From Opitutales bacterium (GTDB taxonomy: Bacteria; Verrucomicrobiota; Verrucomicrobiia; Opitutales; Oceanipulchritudinaceae): a stretch of DNA of 39,688 bases. The notes under the pieces are model-generated. The model was given only the letters and a program-made list of their open reading frames with translations. It did not search any database and was not told the DNA's origin. The stretch's first letter is position 1, and every line of letters begins with the position of its first letter. The translations under genes and the position numbers were made by a program. Shown here piece after piece: positions 16,575-25,931 of this stretch. The stretch lies in contig JAFGLA010000051.1 in NCBI GenBank assembly GCA_016928295.1, positions 1-39,688 on the forward strand, in the 5' to 3' direction.

Positions 16575-16736
16575 TAAAAATATAAGAGCACTTGTGCATG
16601 AGCAACGCCAACATATTAGACTTAACGCGACAGCCCCCTAACGCCACATAAATGTGCCAACCTGAGGAATCAGCTCTTGCGTTTGCCTGTACGCGGCAAA
16701 GCCTCCCTGCCCTTCTGGGACACGGGAGGCTTTTGT
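16575..16736 (+). ncRNA. Candidate structured small RNA
   Basis: Within the 589-bp gap between xerD and rpoD, the + strand carries four successive hairpins: GCAC/GTGC near 16590, CACAT/ATGTG near 16650, TTTGCC/GGCAAA (16682-16700), and GCCTCCC/GGGAGGC (16701-16730) followed by TTTT. A candidate promoter lies upstream. A 17-codon frame starting at the ATG of GCATGAGC near 16598 is inside, without a good ribosome-binding site. It does not match 6S, SRP, tmRNA or RNase P RNA as I know them. The last hairpin could alternatively be the rpoD terminator read on the - strand. Confidence 0.35.
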
Positions 16737-16851
16737 TGCCATTTGCTCATGCGCAAGGTATGCGCGAGCGACCTGACTTGTTTTGCAATCCCTTGGTTCT
16801 GCGTCGAAACCTTGCGGTTTTCGTCGAGCACCGGATGGGAAATGCTAAACC

Positions 16852-18696
16852 CTACTGATTGCCTTCCTGCGGGGGCACTCCGTGGTCCGGTTCAAAGAAG
16901 CCGTGGAGCTGGCGAATACGCGTCGGGTGACGCATTTTGCGCAGGGCCTTGGCTTCAATCTGGCGGATGCGTTCGCGGGTGACGTTGAACTGGCGTCCAA
17001 CTTCCTCCAGCGTGCGGCTGTAACCGTCCACCAGGCCGAAGCGCAAGGACAACACCTTGCGTTCGCGGTCCGTAAGGCTGTCGAGCACGTCCATGATCTT
17101 CTCGCGCAAGAGGCTGTAAGCGGTCATGTCGTAGGGGTTTTCCGCCCCCTTGTCCTCGATGAAGTCGCCAAAGTTCGTATCGTCGGAGTCGCCGACGGGG
17201 CTTTGCAGGGAGATCGGCTGCTGGGCCATCTTCATAATCTGCTGCACCCTCTCGACGGGCATCTGCATCTCCTCGGCCACTTCCTCGGGCGTCGGCTCGT
17301 GGCCGAGATCCTGAAGGAGTTGCTTTTGCACCTGCATGACCTTGTTCAAGGTCTCGATCATGTGCACGGGAATGCGGATCGTGCGGGCCTGATCCGCGAT
17401 GGAGCGCGTAATGGCCTGACGAATCCACCAAGTTGCGTAAGTGGAGAACTTGTAACCGCGACGGTACTCGAACTTCTCCACCGCCTTCATGAGGCCCATG
17501 TTGCCCTCCTGTATGAGGTCCAGAAATGACAGGCCGCGGTTGGTGTATTTCTTGGCAATGGAGATAACAAGGCGCAGGTTTGCCTCGACCATGTCGGTCT
17601 TGGCACGGTGTGCCTGACGCATTCCCCGGCGCGCCTCGCGCACCATTTCGAGGAAGTCGGCAGGATTCATGCGAATCTGCTGCTCGATCTGCTCAAGGCG
17701 CTTGTTGGCCTGCTCCATGTCCACGGGGCGCTTGCGGCGCACGCGGCTGGCCTTGTCCGCCATGCTGACGGATTCGACAAGCTCGCCAATCTCGCGCAAG
17801 AGGCCGTCCAAAGTGTCCAGATACTCTTCAAAAACCTTCAGTTTGAAGCAGAACTTCTTGAACAGGGGCTTGAGCTTTACCTCGTTGCGCTTGTAACGCT
17901 TGAGGGCCTTGTCAGCATCGTCGCTGCCGGACTCCGCCTTGATATATTCCAGCCAGGCCTTGTCCATCTTGGACTGTATGCCCTCAACTTCCTGAATGAC
18001 CTTGGGCAGGTTCTTGAAGAAAGAGTCGCGGCTGTCGATTTTCTTGTCCAGCACGACGCGGTCAAAGCGTTCCTCGCGGTTGTTGAGCTTCGTTGCGAGG
18101 TCTATCTGGAAAGCGCATGTGAAGGCACTGGCGAAGAGCACGTCCATGGAGCGGCTCTCGGCAGACTCGATTCGCTTGGAAATCTCGACCTCCTGCTCCC
18201 GGGACAGAAGAGGCACCTGCCCCATCTGCTTGAGGTACATGCGCACGGGGTCGTCCAAGATGTCCACCTGCGCGTTGCGAGCCTCGATCTCCGTGGACTC
18301 TTCGATGCGCTGCTTGTATCCCTCGACGTCCTCGCTCTCGATGATGTCGATTTCAAGATTCTCAAGAATCGTGATGACGTTCTCGATTTCCTCCGCGCTC
18401 TCGATACTGCCCGGCAGGGCCTTGTTGATATCCTTGTAGGTCAAAAAGCCCTGCTCTTTGGCCAGTCGGATAAGCCCGCCGATTTTCTCGTTTATCACGC
18501 CCTTGGCGGAAACCACAACCTTGCGGCCCGTCTTGCGCGATGACGAAGAGTCACTATCAGGTTCGACAGCAATCTGCTCGACATCAACCTCGTCCCTCTG
18601 TGGGGCTTTGGCTTTTGCCGTTTTGGCCGGAGCTTTCCGGAGCTTCTTACCGGAACCCTGATTTCCGGCCGCTGCATCTTCTTTTAGGGAAGGCAT
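16852..18696 (-). CDS. rpoD: RNA polymerase primary sigma factor (sigma-70)
   Basis: The product has all primary sigma regions. Region 1.1 lies near residues 65-130 and region 1.2 has [17 protein letters not shown] large non-conserved insert follows. Region 2 has [40 protein letters not shown] and [10 protein letters not shown], and region 3 has IRIPVHMIE. Region 4 has [14 protein letters not shown] and the helix-turn-helix [20 protein letters not shown]. The N-terminus is Lys/Ala/Asp-rich. The ATG at 18696 gives 614 residues; a TTG at 18741 that overlaps the dnaG stop (TTGA) would give 629 and translational coupling. dnaG-rpoD is the usual macromolecular-synthesis operon, here without rpsU. 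Confidence 0.97.
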   Translation of the reverse strand: MPSLKEDAAAGNQGSGKKLRKAPAKTAKAKAPQRDEVDVEQIAVEPDSDSSSSRKTGRKVVVSAKGVINEKIGGLIRLAKEQGFLTYKDINKALPGSIESAEEIENVITILENLEIDIIESEDVEGYKQRIEESTEIEARNAQVDILDDPVRMYLKQMGQVPLLSREQEVEISKRIESAESRSMDVLFASAFTCAFQIDLATKLNNREERFDRVVLDKKIDSRDSFFKNLPKVIQEVEGIQSKMDKAWLEYIKAESGSDDADKALKRYKRNEVKLKPLFKKFCFKLKVFEEYLDTLDGLLREIGELVESVSMADKASRVRRKRPVDMEQANKRLEQIEQQIRMNPADFLEMVREARRGMRQAHRAKTDMVEANLRLVISIAKKYTNRGLSFLDLIQEGNMGLMKAVEKFEYRRGYKFSTYATWWIRQAITRSIADQARTIRIPVHMIETLNKVMQVQKQLLQDLGHEPTPEEVAEEMQMPVERVQQIMKMAQQPISLQSPVGDSDDTNFGDFIEDKGAENPYDMTAYSLLREKIMDVLDSLTDRERKVLSLRFGLVDGYSRTLEEVGRQFNVTRERIRQIEAKALRKMRHPTRIRQLHGFFEPDHGVPPQEGNQ

Positions 18697-18737
18697 TTTT
18701 TGCAAACCTGTATTAATGTGAGTTTTTTTCAAAGTGT

Positions 18738-20594
18738 TCAACCCTGAATTCTGAGGGACGGGAGTTGTTTCTTCGCACCGGTCAGGCTGACCCGCTCCTG
18801 AAGAAGCTGCTGCAACTGTTCCTGCGCAAGCTCCCCGGAGGCCATTTTTGCGTCAATGTACGCGATTCTGCTCTTTCTGTGCCTGACAAACATGCTCTGA
18901 ATGATTTTCTCAGCATCCCGAATAGGATCCTCCGAACAGCGGTTCGCGCTTGTCACCTGCATTTCGTACAGACAATTGCGCTCCTGCTCATCTTCCGCCC
19001 TGCTCGCAAAGGCCTCTATCGACTCAACCAGCCCTTCCTTAAGCTCCCATAGATAGCGGCCAAGCAATCGACCTTCCATAAGAGTGGTATCAATCCATTT
19101 GTCTTCCATTACGGAAAGCAAACCCGAGGCGAGAGCTTCCTCTTGAAGAATCAGGTACCATAAGTCGGTCTCCAAGGTTGTCAACCGCTGCACGGGCTTT
19201 TCTTTTTCTTCCGCTTGCGCTTGAGTGACCTGCGTTTGCGCCGAACTGCCGCGCAAAATGTGTCTGGCAAGATCCGCCCTCGCCGCCTGATAATCCACCC
19301 TCATGCGCTCGCAGAGCTGTTTGAGGTATTCCTGCCTCGCCACTTCGCTATCCACCGAGGCAAGTATCTCGTTGGACTTTTTCATCGCTTCGGCAAGACC
19401 GCGCGGCCCTGCGTATTCGGGGTCCGCAAGAAGGGCCGAGGCCATGAACTGCATGGGGCTGAGCGCGGCGTCTATGGCGTTTTTGAGCGAATCCGCCCCT
19501 TGACTGGACAGCATGCTGTCCGGGTCCTGACCGGCGGGCAGGACTACAAATGTCGGCTCCAGCCCCGCGGCAAAGCACATGGGCAGAACGCGAAGCGCAG
19601 CCCTCTGTCCGGCGGCGTCCCCGTCCAAAACCACGCGCACCTTGTCGCTGTACCGCTTGAGGATGTGCAACTGGTCGTCGGTGATGGAGGTGCCCTGCGG
19701 GGCGATGGCTGTTGTGAAGCCGTTTGTAAAGCAGCGTATCGCGTCGAGCTGCCCTTCCACAATCAGGAAGCCGCCCTCGTCGCTGCGCACGGGTTTCTGC
19801 GCCCGTTCGAGGTTGAACAAGATGCGGGATTTGTGAAAGAGAGGCGTACCGGGGGAGTTAACGTATTTGGCCAGTTTGTACTGGTCCGCCCCGGGGGTGC
19901 AGAACAGCTCGCGCGCGGTGAATGCCACGACCTGCCCCTGCGAGGGTTCGCGTATGGGAATCATCAGCCTTCCGCGAAAGCGGGACTTCATGCGTGCGGG
20001 GTCAGGCCTGTCTTCCGGCCCTACAAATAGGCCGCTCTCGATAAGCAGATCCGGCGCAAAACCGTCCTTTAGCAGCCTGCGAAGGAGAGTGTCAGAGGCG
20101 GGCGGGTCGAAGCCGATGGAAAAGTCCGCAGCCACTTCGAGGCTGAAGCCGCGCTTGTCCGTCCAGTATTCGCGGACCTTTTCGGCCAGCGGGTCGTTCG
20201 CCATCAGGCACTGGTGGTAATAGGCCCTGGCCTGCTCGTGAATCTCGATTAACGCTGCGCGGCGGGAGCGTTCCTCGCGGTTCGGCCCGCTGCCGCTCTC
20301 GTATTCGAGGGTGATGTTGTGCCTCTGCGCCAGCACTTCGATAGCTTCGCCAAAGGGCAGATGCTCGACTTCCTGCACAAAGCGGATGACGTCCCCGCCC
20401 TTGGTGGTGGAAAAGCAGTAGTATGCGCCCTTGTCAGGATTTACGTAAAACGAGGGCGTTTTCTCGGTTGCGAACGGCGAGAGGCCCTTGTAGCTGCGGC
20501 CAGCTTTTTGCAAGCGCACATGGCGCTCGACTTCCTCAACTATGTTCACGCGCATCTTCAGCTCTTCTATGGAATGCTGTGATACTCGTGACAT
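18738..20594 (-). CDS. dnaG: DNA primase with degenerate zinc finger
   Basis: DnaG makes RNA primers for replication. The 618-residue protein has the N-terminal zinc-binding fold, the catalytic core with TOPRIM motifs ([12 protein letters not shown] and [12 protein letters not shown]), and a C-terminal helicase-interaction domain. The zinc finger is altered. The normal CPFH...CxxC ligands are Ser39, Ala42, Cys60 and Thr63 here ([13 protein letters not shown] and [10 protein letters not shown]), so only one of four ligands remains although the surrounding fold is conserved. The catalytic residues are intact, so the enzyme should be active. It probably forms an operon with rpoD downstream. The start [13 protein letters not shown] is typical. 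Confidence 0.96.
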   Translation of the reverse strand: MSRVSQHSIEELKMRVNIVEEVERHVRLQKAGRSYKGLSPFATEKTPSFYVNPDKGAYYCFSTTKGGDVIRFVQEVEHLPFGEAIEVLAQRHNITLEYESGSGPNREERSRRAALIEIHEQARAYYHQCLMANDPLAEKVREYWTDKRGFSLEVAADFSIGFDPPASDTLLRRLLKDGFAPDLLIESGLFVGPEDRPDPARMKSRFRGRLMIPIREPSQGQVVAFTARELFCTPGADQYKLAKYVNSPGTPLFHKSRILFNLERAQKPVRSDEGGFLIVEGQLDAIRCFTNGFTTAIAPQGTSITDDQLHILKRYSDKVRVVLDGDAAGQRAALRVLPMCFAAGLEPTFVVLPAGQDPDSMLSSQGADSLKNAIDAALSPMQFMASALLADPEYAGPRGLAEAMKKSNEILASVDSEVARQEYLKQLCERMRVDYQAARADLARHILRGSSAQTQVTQAQAEEKEKPVQRLTTLETDLWYLILQEEALASGLLSVMEDKWIDTTLMEGRLLGRYLWELKEGLVESIEAFASRAEDEQERNCLYEMQVTSANRCSEDPIRDAEKIIQSMFVRHRKSRIAYIDAKMASGELAQEQLQQLLQERVSLTGAKKQLPSLRIQG

Positions 20595-20803
20595 ATTGTT
20601 TTATCGGGGTGTGAATTGACGGCGAGGCCGCGGGCCCAAAGCCATACGCATGGCTCTTCCCGCAGCCAAGACTGCAACAGGGGAAAAATTGTGACTTATG
20701 CAGGCAGAACAGAAACTTGCAGTGGCAAAGATGAAGGACAACTTACGGTTCTGAAACATCCAAACCCAATAGCAGTTCCGCGGCCAAGCTCAGACGCACC
20801 TTA

Positions 20804-20830
20804 GGGAGCGTCTTTAAATGTGCGGACCTA
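20804..20830 (-). repeat. Repeat-family start signature at the dnaA stop
   Basis: On the - strand the dnaA TAG is followed by exactly 18 nt and then GCTCCC, the same arrangement as in the complete repeat copies; CTAGG and CCG near the start also match. A hairpin AGACGC/GCGTCT lies directly around the CTCCC block (20812-20791) but has no T tract. The rest of the element is not recognisable. The remainder of this 233-bp gap up to dnaG holds nothing I can identify. Confidence 0.35.
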
Positions 20831-22210
20831 GGCGTTCTGAGAAATCTGACGGTTCAGGTATTCCACGGCGTGCTTCACACGCTCGTCCTGCTCCATTGCG
20901 TTCTCGACGCTCTTGCAGGCGTAGATGACCGTTCCGTGGTCACGCCCGCCGAAGGCCTCGCCAATTTCCTTGAGCGGCTGGTTTGTCAAGAGGCGGCAAA
21001 GGTACATCGCCACCTGGCGGGGGAAGGCGATGTTGTTGGGGCGGCGCTTGCTAATCATGTCCGTCAGGCGAAGGTCGTAGTATTCCACGACCTTGTTCTG
21101 AATCTTTTCGATTGTGACCTGATTGCGCGCCTCTTCCTGAAGGATGTCCTTGATGAGCTGCTCCACTGTGGCCAGATCCAGCGGCTTTTTGCTGATCTGG
21201 GCATAGGTGCCGACCTTGAGCAATGCGCCTTCCATGCGGCGCACGTTGCGCGTGATGCGCTTTGCGAGGAACTGGAGTATTTCGGGGCTGAGGCGATAGT
21301 CCATCGCAGCGGCCTTCTTGGAAAGAATGGCCGTGCGTGTTTCGAGGTCGGGCGCCTGAATGTCCGTCACCATGCCCCACTGAAAGCGGGACACAAGGCG
21401 CGCTTCGAGCTTGGATATCTCGCTTGCGGGCCGGTCGCTGGACAGGCAGAGCTGCTTTTGGGAATCGAACAGGTTGTTGAAAGTGTGAAAGAACTCGTCC
21501 TGCGTGCGCTCCTTGCCTTCGAGGAACTGGATGTCGTCGATAAGGAGCACGTCCACGCTGCGGTAGAACTTGCGGAACTGATCAAGCGTGTTCTCGCGAA
21601 CGGCCTGAAGGAACTCGTTGGTAAAGGTCTCGCAGGATACGTAAACAACGCGTGCCCCGGGATTGGTGCGCGTTATGGAGTGCGCCACCGAGTGCATGAG
21701 GTGCGTCTTGCCAAGGCCCGTGTCCCCGTAGAGAAACAGCGGGTTGTAGGCACGGCCCGGGGCCTGCGCGACGGCGATGCTTGCGGCGTGGGCGAGCTGG
21801 TTGCTCGGCCCGACGATGAAGTTATCAAAGGTGTTCTTCGGGTTGATGGGCAGACTGGGCGTCTGGGCGTCCGCCCCCGGGCGCAGGCGGCGGGAGACTC
21901 CGACGCGGCGGTTCTCGAGCAGCGGCTCGGCAGGCTCCCTCGCGGGCTTGTCGACGACAGCCTTGGTGGCGATGGCTAGCTTTACGGACGGACCGGCGAT
22001 GACGGCCAGCTTCTCGCGGATCATGTCCAGATAGTTCTCCTCTATCCAGATGGCGGCAAAATCGTTCGGCGCGAGCAATGTGACGCAATTGTCGTCGCAA
22101 GTACTCTCAACAGGTGCGAACCACGACTCGAATGTATCCTTGGGATACACGCGGCGAAGCTCCGCCTTGATGGTGGACCAATGATCTTCTGTTACGAGGT
22201 TTGCAGTCAT
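20828..22210 (-). CDS. dnaA: Chromosomal replication initiator protein DnaA
   Basis: DnaA opens the replication origin. Domain I spans about residues 1-85. Domain III has Walker [10 protein letters not shown], Walker [13 protein letters not shown], sensor [11 protein letters not shown] and the arginine finger region LVSRFQWGM. Domain IV ends with the DNA-recognition signature [15 protein letters not shown]; most bacteria have GRDHTTV, so the first Thr is Gly here. The ATG at 22210 gives 460 residues; a TTG at 22228 is also in frame. No ribosome-binding site is evident. dnaN and recF are not adjacent. Instead dnaG and rpoD lie downstream on the same strand and metF is divergent. Confidence 0.97.
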   Translation of the reverse strand: MTANLVTEDHWSTIKAELRRVYPKDTFESWFAPVESTCDDNCVTLLAPNDFAAIWIEENYLDMIREKLAVIAGPSVKLAIATKAVVDKPAREPAEPLLENRRVGVSRRLRPGADAQTPSLPINPKNTFDNFIVGPSNQLAHAASIAVAQAPGRAYNPLFLYGDTGLGKTHLMHSVAHSITRTNPGARVVYVSCETFTNEFLQAVRENTLDQFRKFYRSVDVLLIDDIQFLEGKERTQDEFFHTFNNLFDSQKQLCLSSDRPASEISKLEARLVSRFQWGMVTDIQAPDLETRTAILSKKAAAMDYRLSPEILQFLAKRITRNVRRMEGALLKVGTYAQISKKPLDLATVEQLIKDILQEEARNQVTIEKIQNKVVEYYDLRLTDMISKRRPNNIAFPRQVAMYLCRLLTNQPLKEIGEAFGGRDHGTVIYACKSVENAMEQDERVKHAVEYLNRQISQNA

Positions 22211-22690
22211 AGGAGAATGGGAGCACAATGCTTTACTAACAACACAGGCTGATGATTGATCCAGCGGTGGGCGGGCTTGTCATTGGAACGCCTGACCGTG
22301 GATTGGACAAGCGAAAACAAATGGGTAAAATACCCGTGACGCCTCTGGGTCAAATATATAATGTATTCAACAACAATTACTTAAGCTCAGAAAGCCCTCA
22401 TCAAAAAGAAGGCCAAGCCAATGCGATTATTACAGTCGGGGAGTTTTCAAGCGGGGGTGGGTTGCAAGGATGAACCAGTTAAGTCCCGCAGGGTGCAATC
22501 TTTCAAGATGAACTTGCCGACAAGTTATTCACATTGCCCGAACAAGCCATTCCGACACCTCTTCTCAACGGCCCGGACACACGTAAACACTCCCCAGAAG
22601 CCCTGTTACAAAGATTGTTTCATTCGTGCGGATTTCTTCGAGAAATAAGTTTACACATCAACGCATCTTTATATATTGATTAAATAACCC
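22211..22690. other. dnaA-metF intergenic region, weak oriC candidate
   Basis: The 480-bp gap contains one perfect DnaA-box match TTATTCACA (22525-22533) and one with a single mismatch, GTTTACACA (22649-22657). It also has two AT-rich tracts (about 22355-22385 and 22665-22687) and a small palindrome GGGTA-AAA-TACCC (22323-22335). Genes diverge from it. These are origin-like features, but only two boxes are seen and no cluster is obvious. It also must contain the dnaA and metF promoters. No SAM riboswitch is recognisable upstream of metF. Confidence 0.35.
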
Positions 22691-23596
22691 ATGACTTTCG
22701 ACAGACACATCACCCGTTTTCTCGGTCAGGACCGCAAACCTGTCTCGATAGAGTTCTCCCCGCCCCGCAGTGAAGAGGCTGGCAGGCAGATACTTAAGAC
22801 AGCGGCTCTTCTCAAGGAACGGATCAGCCCCGACTTTGTCTCAATAACCTACGGTGCGGGTGGAAGCACGCGGGAACGCACTGAAGAGTATGCTTCCATA
22901 CTTCGCAATGAATACGGCTTCGATGTCGTGGCGCACCTGACCTGCGTCGGCGCGTCCAAAGACGAAATACGGGCCATTCTACGCGAATACCACGCCGCTG
23001 GCCTTCGTAACATCATGGCCCTTCGCGGAGACCCGCCCAAGGGACAGAGCGACTTTCGTCCTCACCCCGAAGGCTGCGCCTACGCGAACGAACTAGTCGA
23101 ACTAATCCGCATAAGCGAGCCGGACTTCTGCATCGGGGTAGCCGGCTACCCCGAAACGCACCCGCAGGCGCCCTCGCAAGAGGCGGACCTAATCAACCTA
23201 AAGCGCAAGGTGGACGCCGGGGCCTCGTTCATAACGACACAGCTATTTTTCGACAACAGCTACTTCTTCGACTTCGTGAACCGCTGCCGCGCAATCGGCA
23301 TTACTGTTCCGATAATTCCGGGCCTCATGCCCGCTCTTAGCCACGAGCAGGTAATCCGCTTTGGCAGCATGAACGGAAGCTCCGTGCCCGCAGAGCTTGC
23401 CGTCCGCCTTGCCGCGGTTGAGGGCGACGCGGAAGCGGCGCGCAAAGTCGGCATAGACTGGGCCTGCCAGCAAGCCAGAGAGCTGCTTGAGCGCGGCGCC
23501 GACGCCCTGCACCTGTATATAATGAACCGCAGCGAATCGGCCCTTGCAATGGTGGACAGGCTGGTGGAAGAAGGCGTCATAGCCCCCCGCGGCTAG
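22691..23596 (+). CDS. metF: Methylenetetrahydrofolate reductase
   Basis: MetF reduces 5,10-methylene-THF to 5-methyl-THF, the methyl donor for methionine synthesis. The 301-residue protein has the TIM-barrel and FAD-site pattern: SIEFSPPRSEEA with the catalytic Glu, FVSITYGAGGSTRERT, HLTCVGAS, NIMALRGDPPKG, and IGVAGYPETHPQA. GASFITTQLFFDN and PIIPGLMP follow. Length is normal. It is monocistronic, divergent from dnaA across a 480-bp gap. The ATG has no strong Shine-Dalgarno sequence. Confidence 0.97.
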   Translation: MTFDRHITRFLGQDRKPVSIEFSPPRSEEAGRQILKTAALLKERISPDFVSITYGAGGSTRERTEEYASILRNEYGFDVVAHLTCVGASKDEIRAILREYHAAGLRNIMALRGDPPKGQSDFRPHPEGCAYANELVELIRISEPDFCIGVAGYPETHPQAPSQEADLINLKRKVDAGASFITTQLFFDNSYFFDFVNRCRAIGITVPIIPGLMPALSHEQVIRFGSMNGSSVPAELAVRLAAVEGDAEAARKVGIDWACQQARELLERGADALHLYIMNRSESALAMVDRLVEEGVIAPRG

Positions 23597-23677
23597 AACT
23601 CAAAGCACGCGCCCCAGGGAGCGCCTCCCACCCACAGACAATAAAGAATCACAAAGGAACGTATTCTTTTCCTTCTG

Positions 23678-23706
23678 TAATCTGTGTTAATCTGCGTAAT
23701 CTGTGG
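23678..23706 (+). repeat. Three short direct repeats TAATCTGYG
   Basis: TAATCTGTGT, TAATCTGCG and TAATCTGTGG follow each other with a 9-10 bp period, between metF and the M3 peptidase gene. Similar AATCTGTG strings are, to my memory, common intergenic repeats in several bacterial phyla. They may be binding sites for a regulator of the downstream peptidase gene or a simple repeat. Confidence 0.6.
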
Positions 23707-23761
23707 TTGAGAGATTCTGTCTCTCCATACCGGTAAACTTTTGAGAAGAGACTTACACTCA

Positions 23762-25825
23762 ATGAATCATCCCTTTCTGGACAACCGCTTTGAAATCAAC
23801 TGGTCCGCGCTGAAGCCCGAATGCGTCCGCCCCGACATTGCCGAGGGCATGAAACTGGCGCAGCAAAAGCTCGACGCGATACGCGAGCTTCCCCGCGAAT
23901 CAGCCAGCTACCAAAGCGTGATCGCCGCCCTTGAAGAGGCCACCGAAGAGCTGTCCGGCGCATGGGGCCGCGTGAACCACCTTCAGGAAGTGTGCGACAG
24001 CCCCGAACTGCGCGAGGCTTACAACGACGTGCTGCCCGAAGTGAGCGTGTTCTTTTCGCGCATCACGCTGGACGAACAGCTCTGGCTCGCGGTAAAGGCC
24101 GCGGCGGAAAACAGCGACAGTGCAAAGCTCTCGCCCATCGAACGCCGCCACCTTGAAGAAACGCTCAAAGACTTTCGCGAAAACGGTGCCGAGCTGCCGC
24201 CGGAGCAAAAGACACGCCTTGAGCAGATTCAAAGCGAACTTTCCGCCCTCACGCAGAAGTATTCAGAGAACGTGCTGGACGCGACAAACGCCTTCGAGCT
24301 GATTGTTGACGAACCGGCCCGCCTCGCCGGACTGCCTCCGCACGCGCGGGAAGCCGCACGCCGCGACGCCCTGAAGAATGGCCACGGAACGGAAGCGGAG
24401 CCAAAGTGGCGCTTCACGCTTCAGGCAACTAGCTTCGGCCCCCTGATGCAGTATCTGGACGACGCCGACATACGCCGCCAGATATACGAAGGCTTCACCA
24501 ACATCGGCAGGCAGGCCCCGCACGACAACACAGAGCTCGTGAACAAGATACTCGCCCTGCGCGAAGAGAAGGCAAAGCTGCTTGGCAAGGCGAACTTTGC
24601 CGACCTGACGACCTCGCGCCGCATGGCGGGGAGCGGGCGCAAGGCGCTGGACTTTGTCGAGGACATGCACGGGCGCATAGCCGCCGCCTTCGAGCGCGAA
24701 GGGCTGGAGCTTGAACAGTTCAAGGCTGAACAGAGCGGCGAAGCGCCCTCCCCGCTCGAACCCTGGGAAACGAGCTACTGGATGGAAAAGCTGCGCCTTT
24801 CCCGCTACGACTTCGACGAGGAAGAGCTGCGCCCGTACTTCGCCATTGGCAAGGTCATCTCCGGCCTTTTCGGCCTTGTGGAGCGGCTCTTCGGCGTGCG
24901 AATCAGCGAGAGGACAGGCGCGGACAAGCCCGAAGTCTGGCACGAAGACGTGCGCTTCTACGACATGTTCGACAAGGAAAGCGGCGCGCAGCTTGGCTCG
25001 TTTTACACCGACTGGCACCCCCGCTCCGCCAAGCGTTCAGGCGCCTGGATGGACGGGCTGAAAAGCGGCCGCGGCCTTCCCACAGGCGGGCACGAGCCGC
25101 ACCTTGGCCTAGTCTGCGGGAACCTGACAGAGCCGCAGGGCGAAAAGCCAGCCCTACTAACCCACCGCGAGGTGGAGACGATTTTCCACGAGTTCGGGCA
25201 CCTGCTCCACCACCTGCTGGGCGAAGTGCCGGTGCGCTCGCTCAACGGAACGAACGTAGCCTGGGACTTTGTCGAGATGCCCTCGCAGATTCTTGAAAAC
25301 TGGACCTGGGAACGCGAAAGCCTCGACCTTTTCGCCCGCCACATCGAGACGGGAGAAACAATCCCGCAGGCTATTCTGGACAAGATGCTCGCGGCGCGGA
25401 AGTTTGGCGCTGCCCGCATGGCGATGCGCCAGCTCTCCTTCGGCAAAATGGATCTGGAGCTGCACCTTAACTACGAAAAGTGGAAGGGGCAGGATCTGGA
25501 CGAGGCGGTAAGGCAAATCCAGAACGGCTACATCCCGCGCACAAAGACGCCCATGCCCAACAACGTGCGCAACTTCAACCACCTATTCTCGAGCGCGACC
25601 GGCTACGCGGCAGGCTACTACTCCTACAAGTGGGCCGAGGTGCTGGACGCGGACGCCTTCACCCGCTTCAAAAAAGAGGGCATTCTGAACGAGAACGTGG
25701 GCCGCGAGCTGCGCGAAAAAATCCTGTCCAAGGGCAACAGCGAGGCTCCCGAAAAGCTGTTTCGCGACTTCATGGGGCGCGACCCCGACGCCGACGCCCT
25801 GCTAGCAAGACAGGGCCTGCTCTAG
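23762..25825 (+). CDS. prlC: M3-family oligopeptidase (oligopeptidase A)
   Basis: M3A zinc metallopeptidases degrade short peptides, including cleaved signal peptides, in the cytoplasm. The 687-residue protein has the zinc motif HEFGH (His476, Glu477, His480) in TIFHEFGHLLHHLLG. The third ligand Glu is in WDFVEMPSQILENW about 25 residues later. The C-terminal NNVRNFNHLFS and YAAGYYSYKWAEVLDADAF segments are typical of the PrlC/Dcp type. The ATG at 23762 has GAGAAGAG about 12 nt upstream and starts MNHPFLDN; an upstream TTG at 23741 is less likely. There is no signal peptide. Confidence 0.94.
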   Translation: MNHPFLDNRFEINWSALKPECVRPDIAEGMKLAQQKLDAIRELPRESASYQSVIAALEEATEELSGAWGRVNHLQEVCDSPELREAYNDVLPEVSVFFSRITLDEQLWLAVKAAAENSDSAKLSPIERRHLEETLKDFRENGAELPPEQKTRLEQIQSELSALTQKYSENVLDATNAFELIVDEPARLAGLPPHAREAARRDALKNGHGTEAEPKWRFTLQATSFGPLMQYLDDADIRRQIYEGFTNIGRQAPHDNTELVNKILALREEKAKLLGKANFADLTTSRRMAGSGRKALDFVEDMHGRIAAAFEREGLELEQFKAEQSGEAPSPLEPWETSYWMEKLRLSRYDFDEEELRPYFAIGKVISGLFGLVERLFGVRISERTGADKPEVWHEDVRFYDMFDKESGAQLGSFYTDWHPRSAKRSGAWMDGLKSGRGLPTGGHEPHLGLVCGNLTEPQGEKPALLTHREVETIFHEFGHLLHHLLGEVPVRSLNGTNVAWDFVEMPSQILENWTWERESLDLFARHIETGETIPQAILDKMLAARKFGAARMAMRQLSFGKMDLELHLNYEKWKGQDLDEAVRQIQNGYIPRTKTPMPNNVRNFNHLFSSATGYAAGYYSYKWAEVLDADAFTRFKKEGILNENVGRELREKILSKGNSEAPEKLFRDFMGRDPDADALLARQGLL

Positions 25826-25931
25826 GAAGCACGCATTCTCTTTTGCGCGCCCGCATGGCCGACGGCTCCCGCTCGAATGATCGGGATCTGCGGGCTTGTG
25901 CGCGAACGAATTACACCTATCGTCGTTGGAC

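Noticed and set aside
22691-22760. SAM riboswitch upstream of metF.
   Set aside because: The 480-bp upstream region contains no SAM-I, SAM-II or SAH core motifs that I can recognise.
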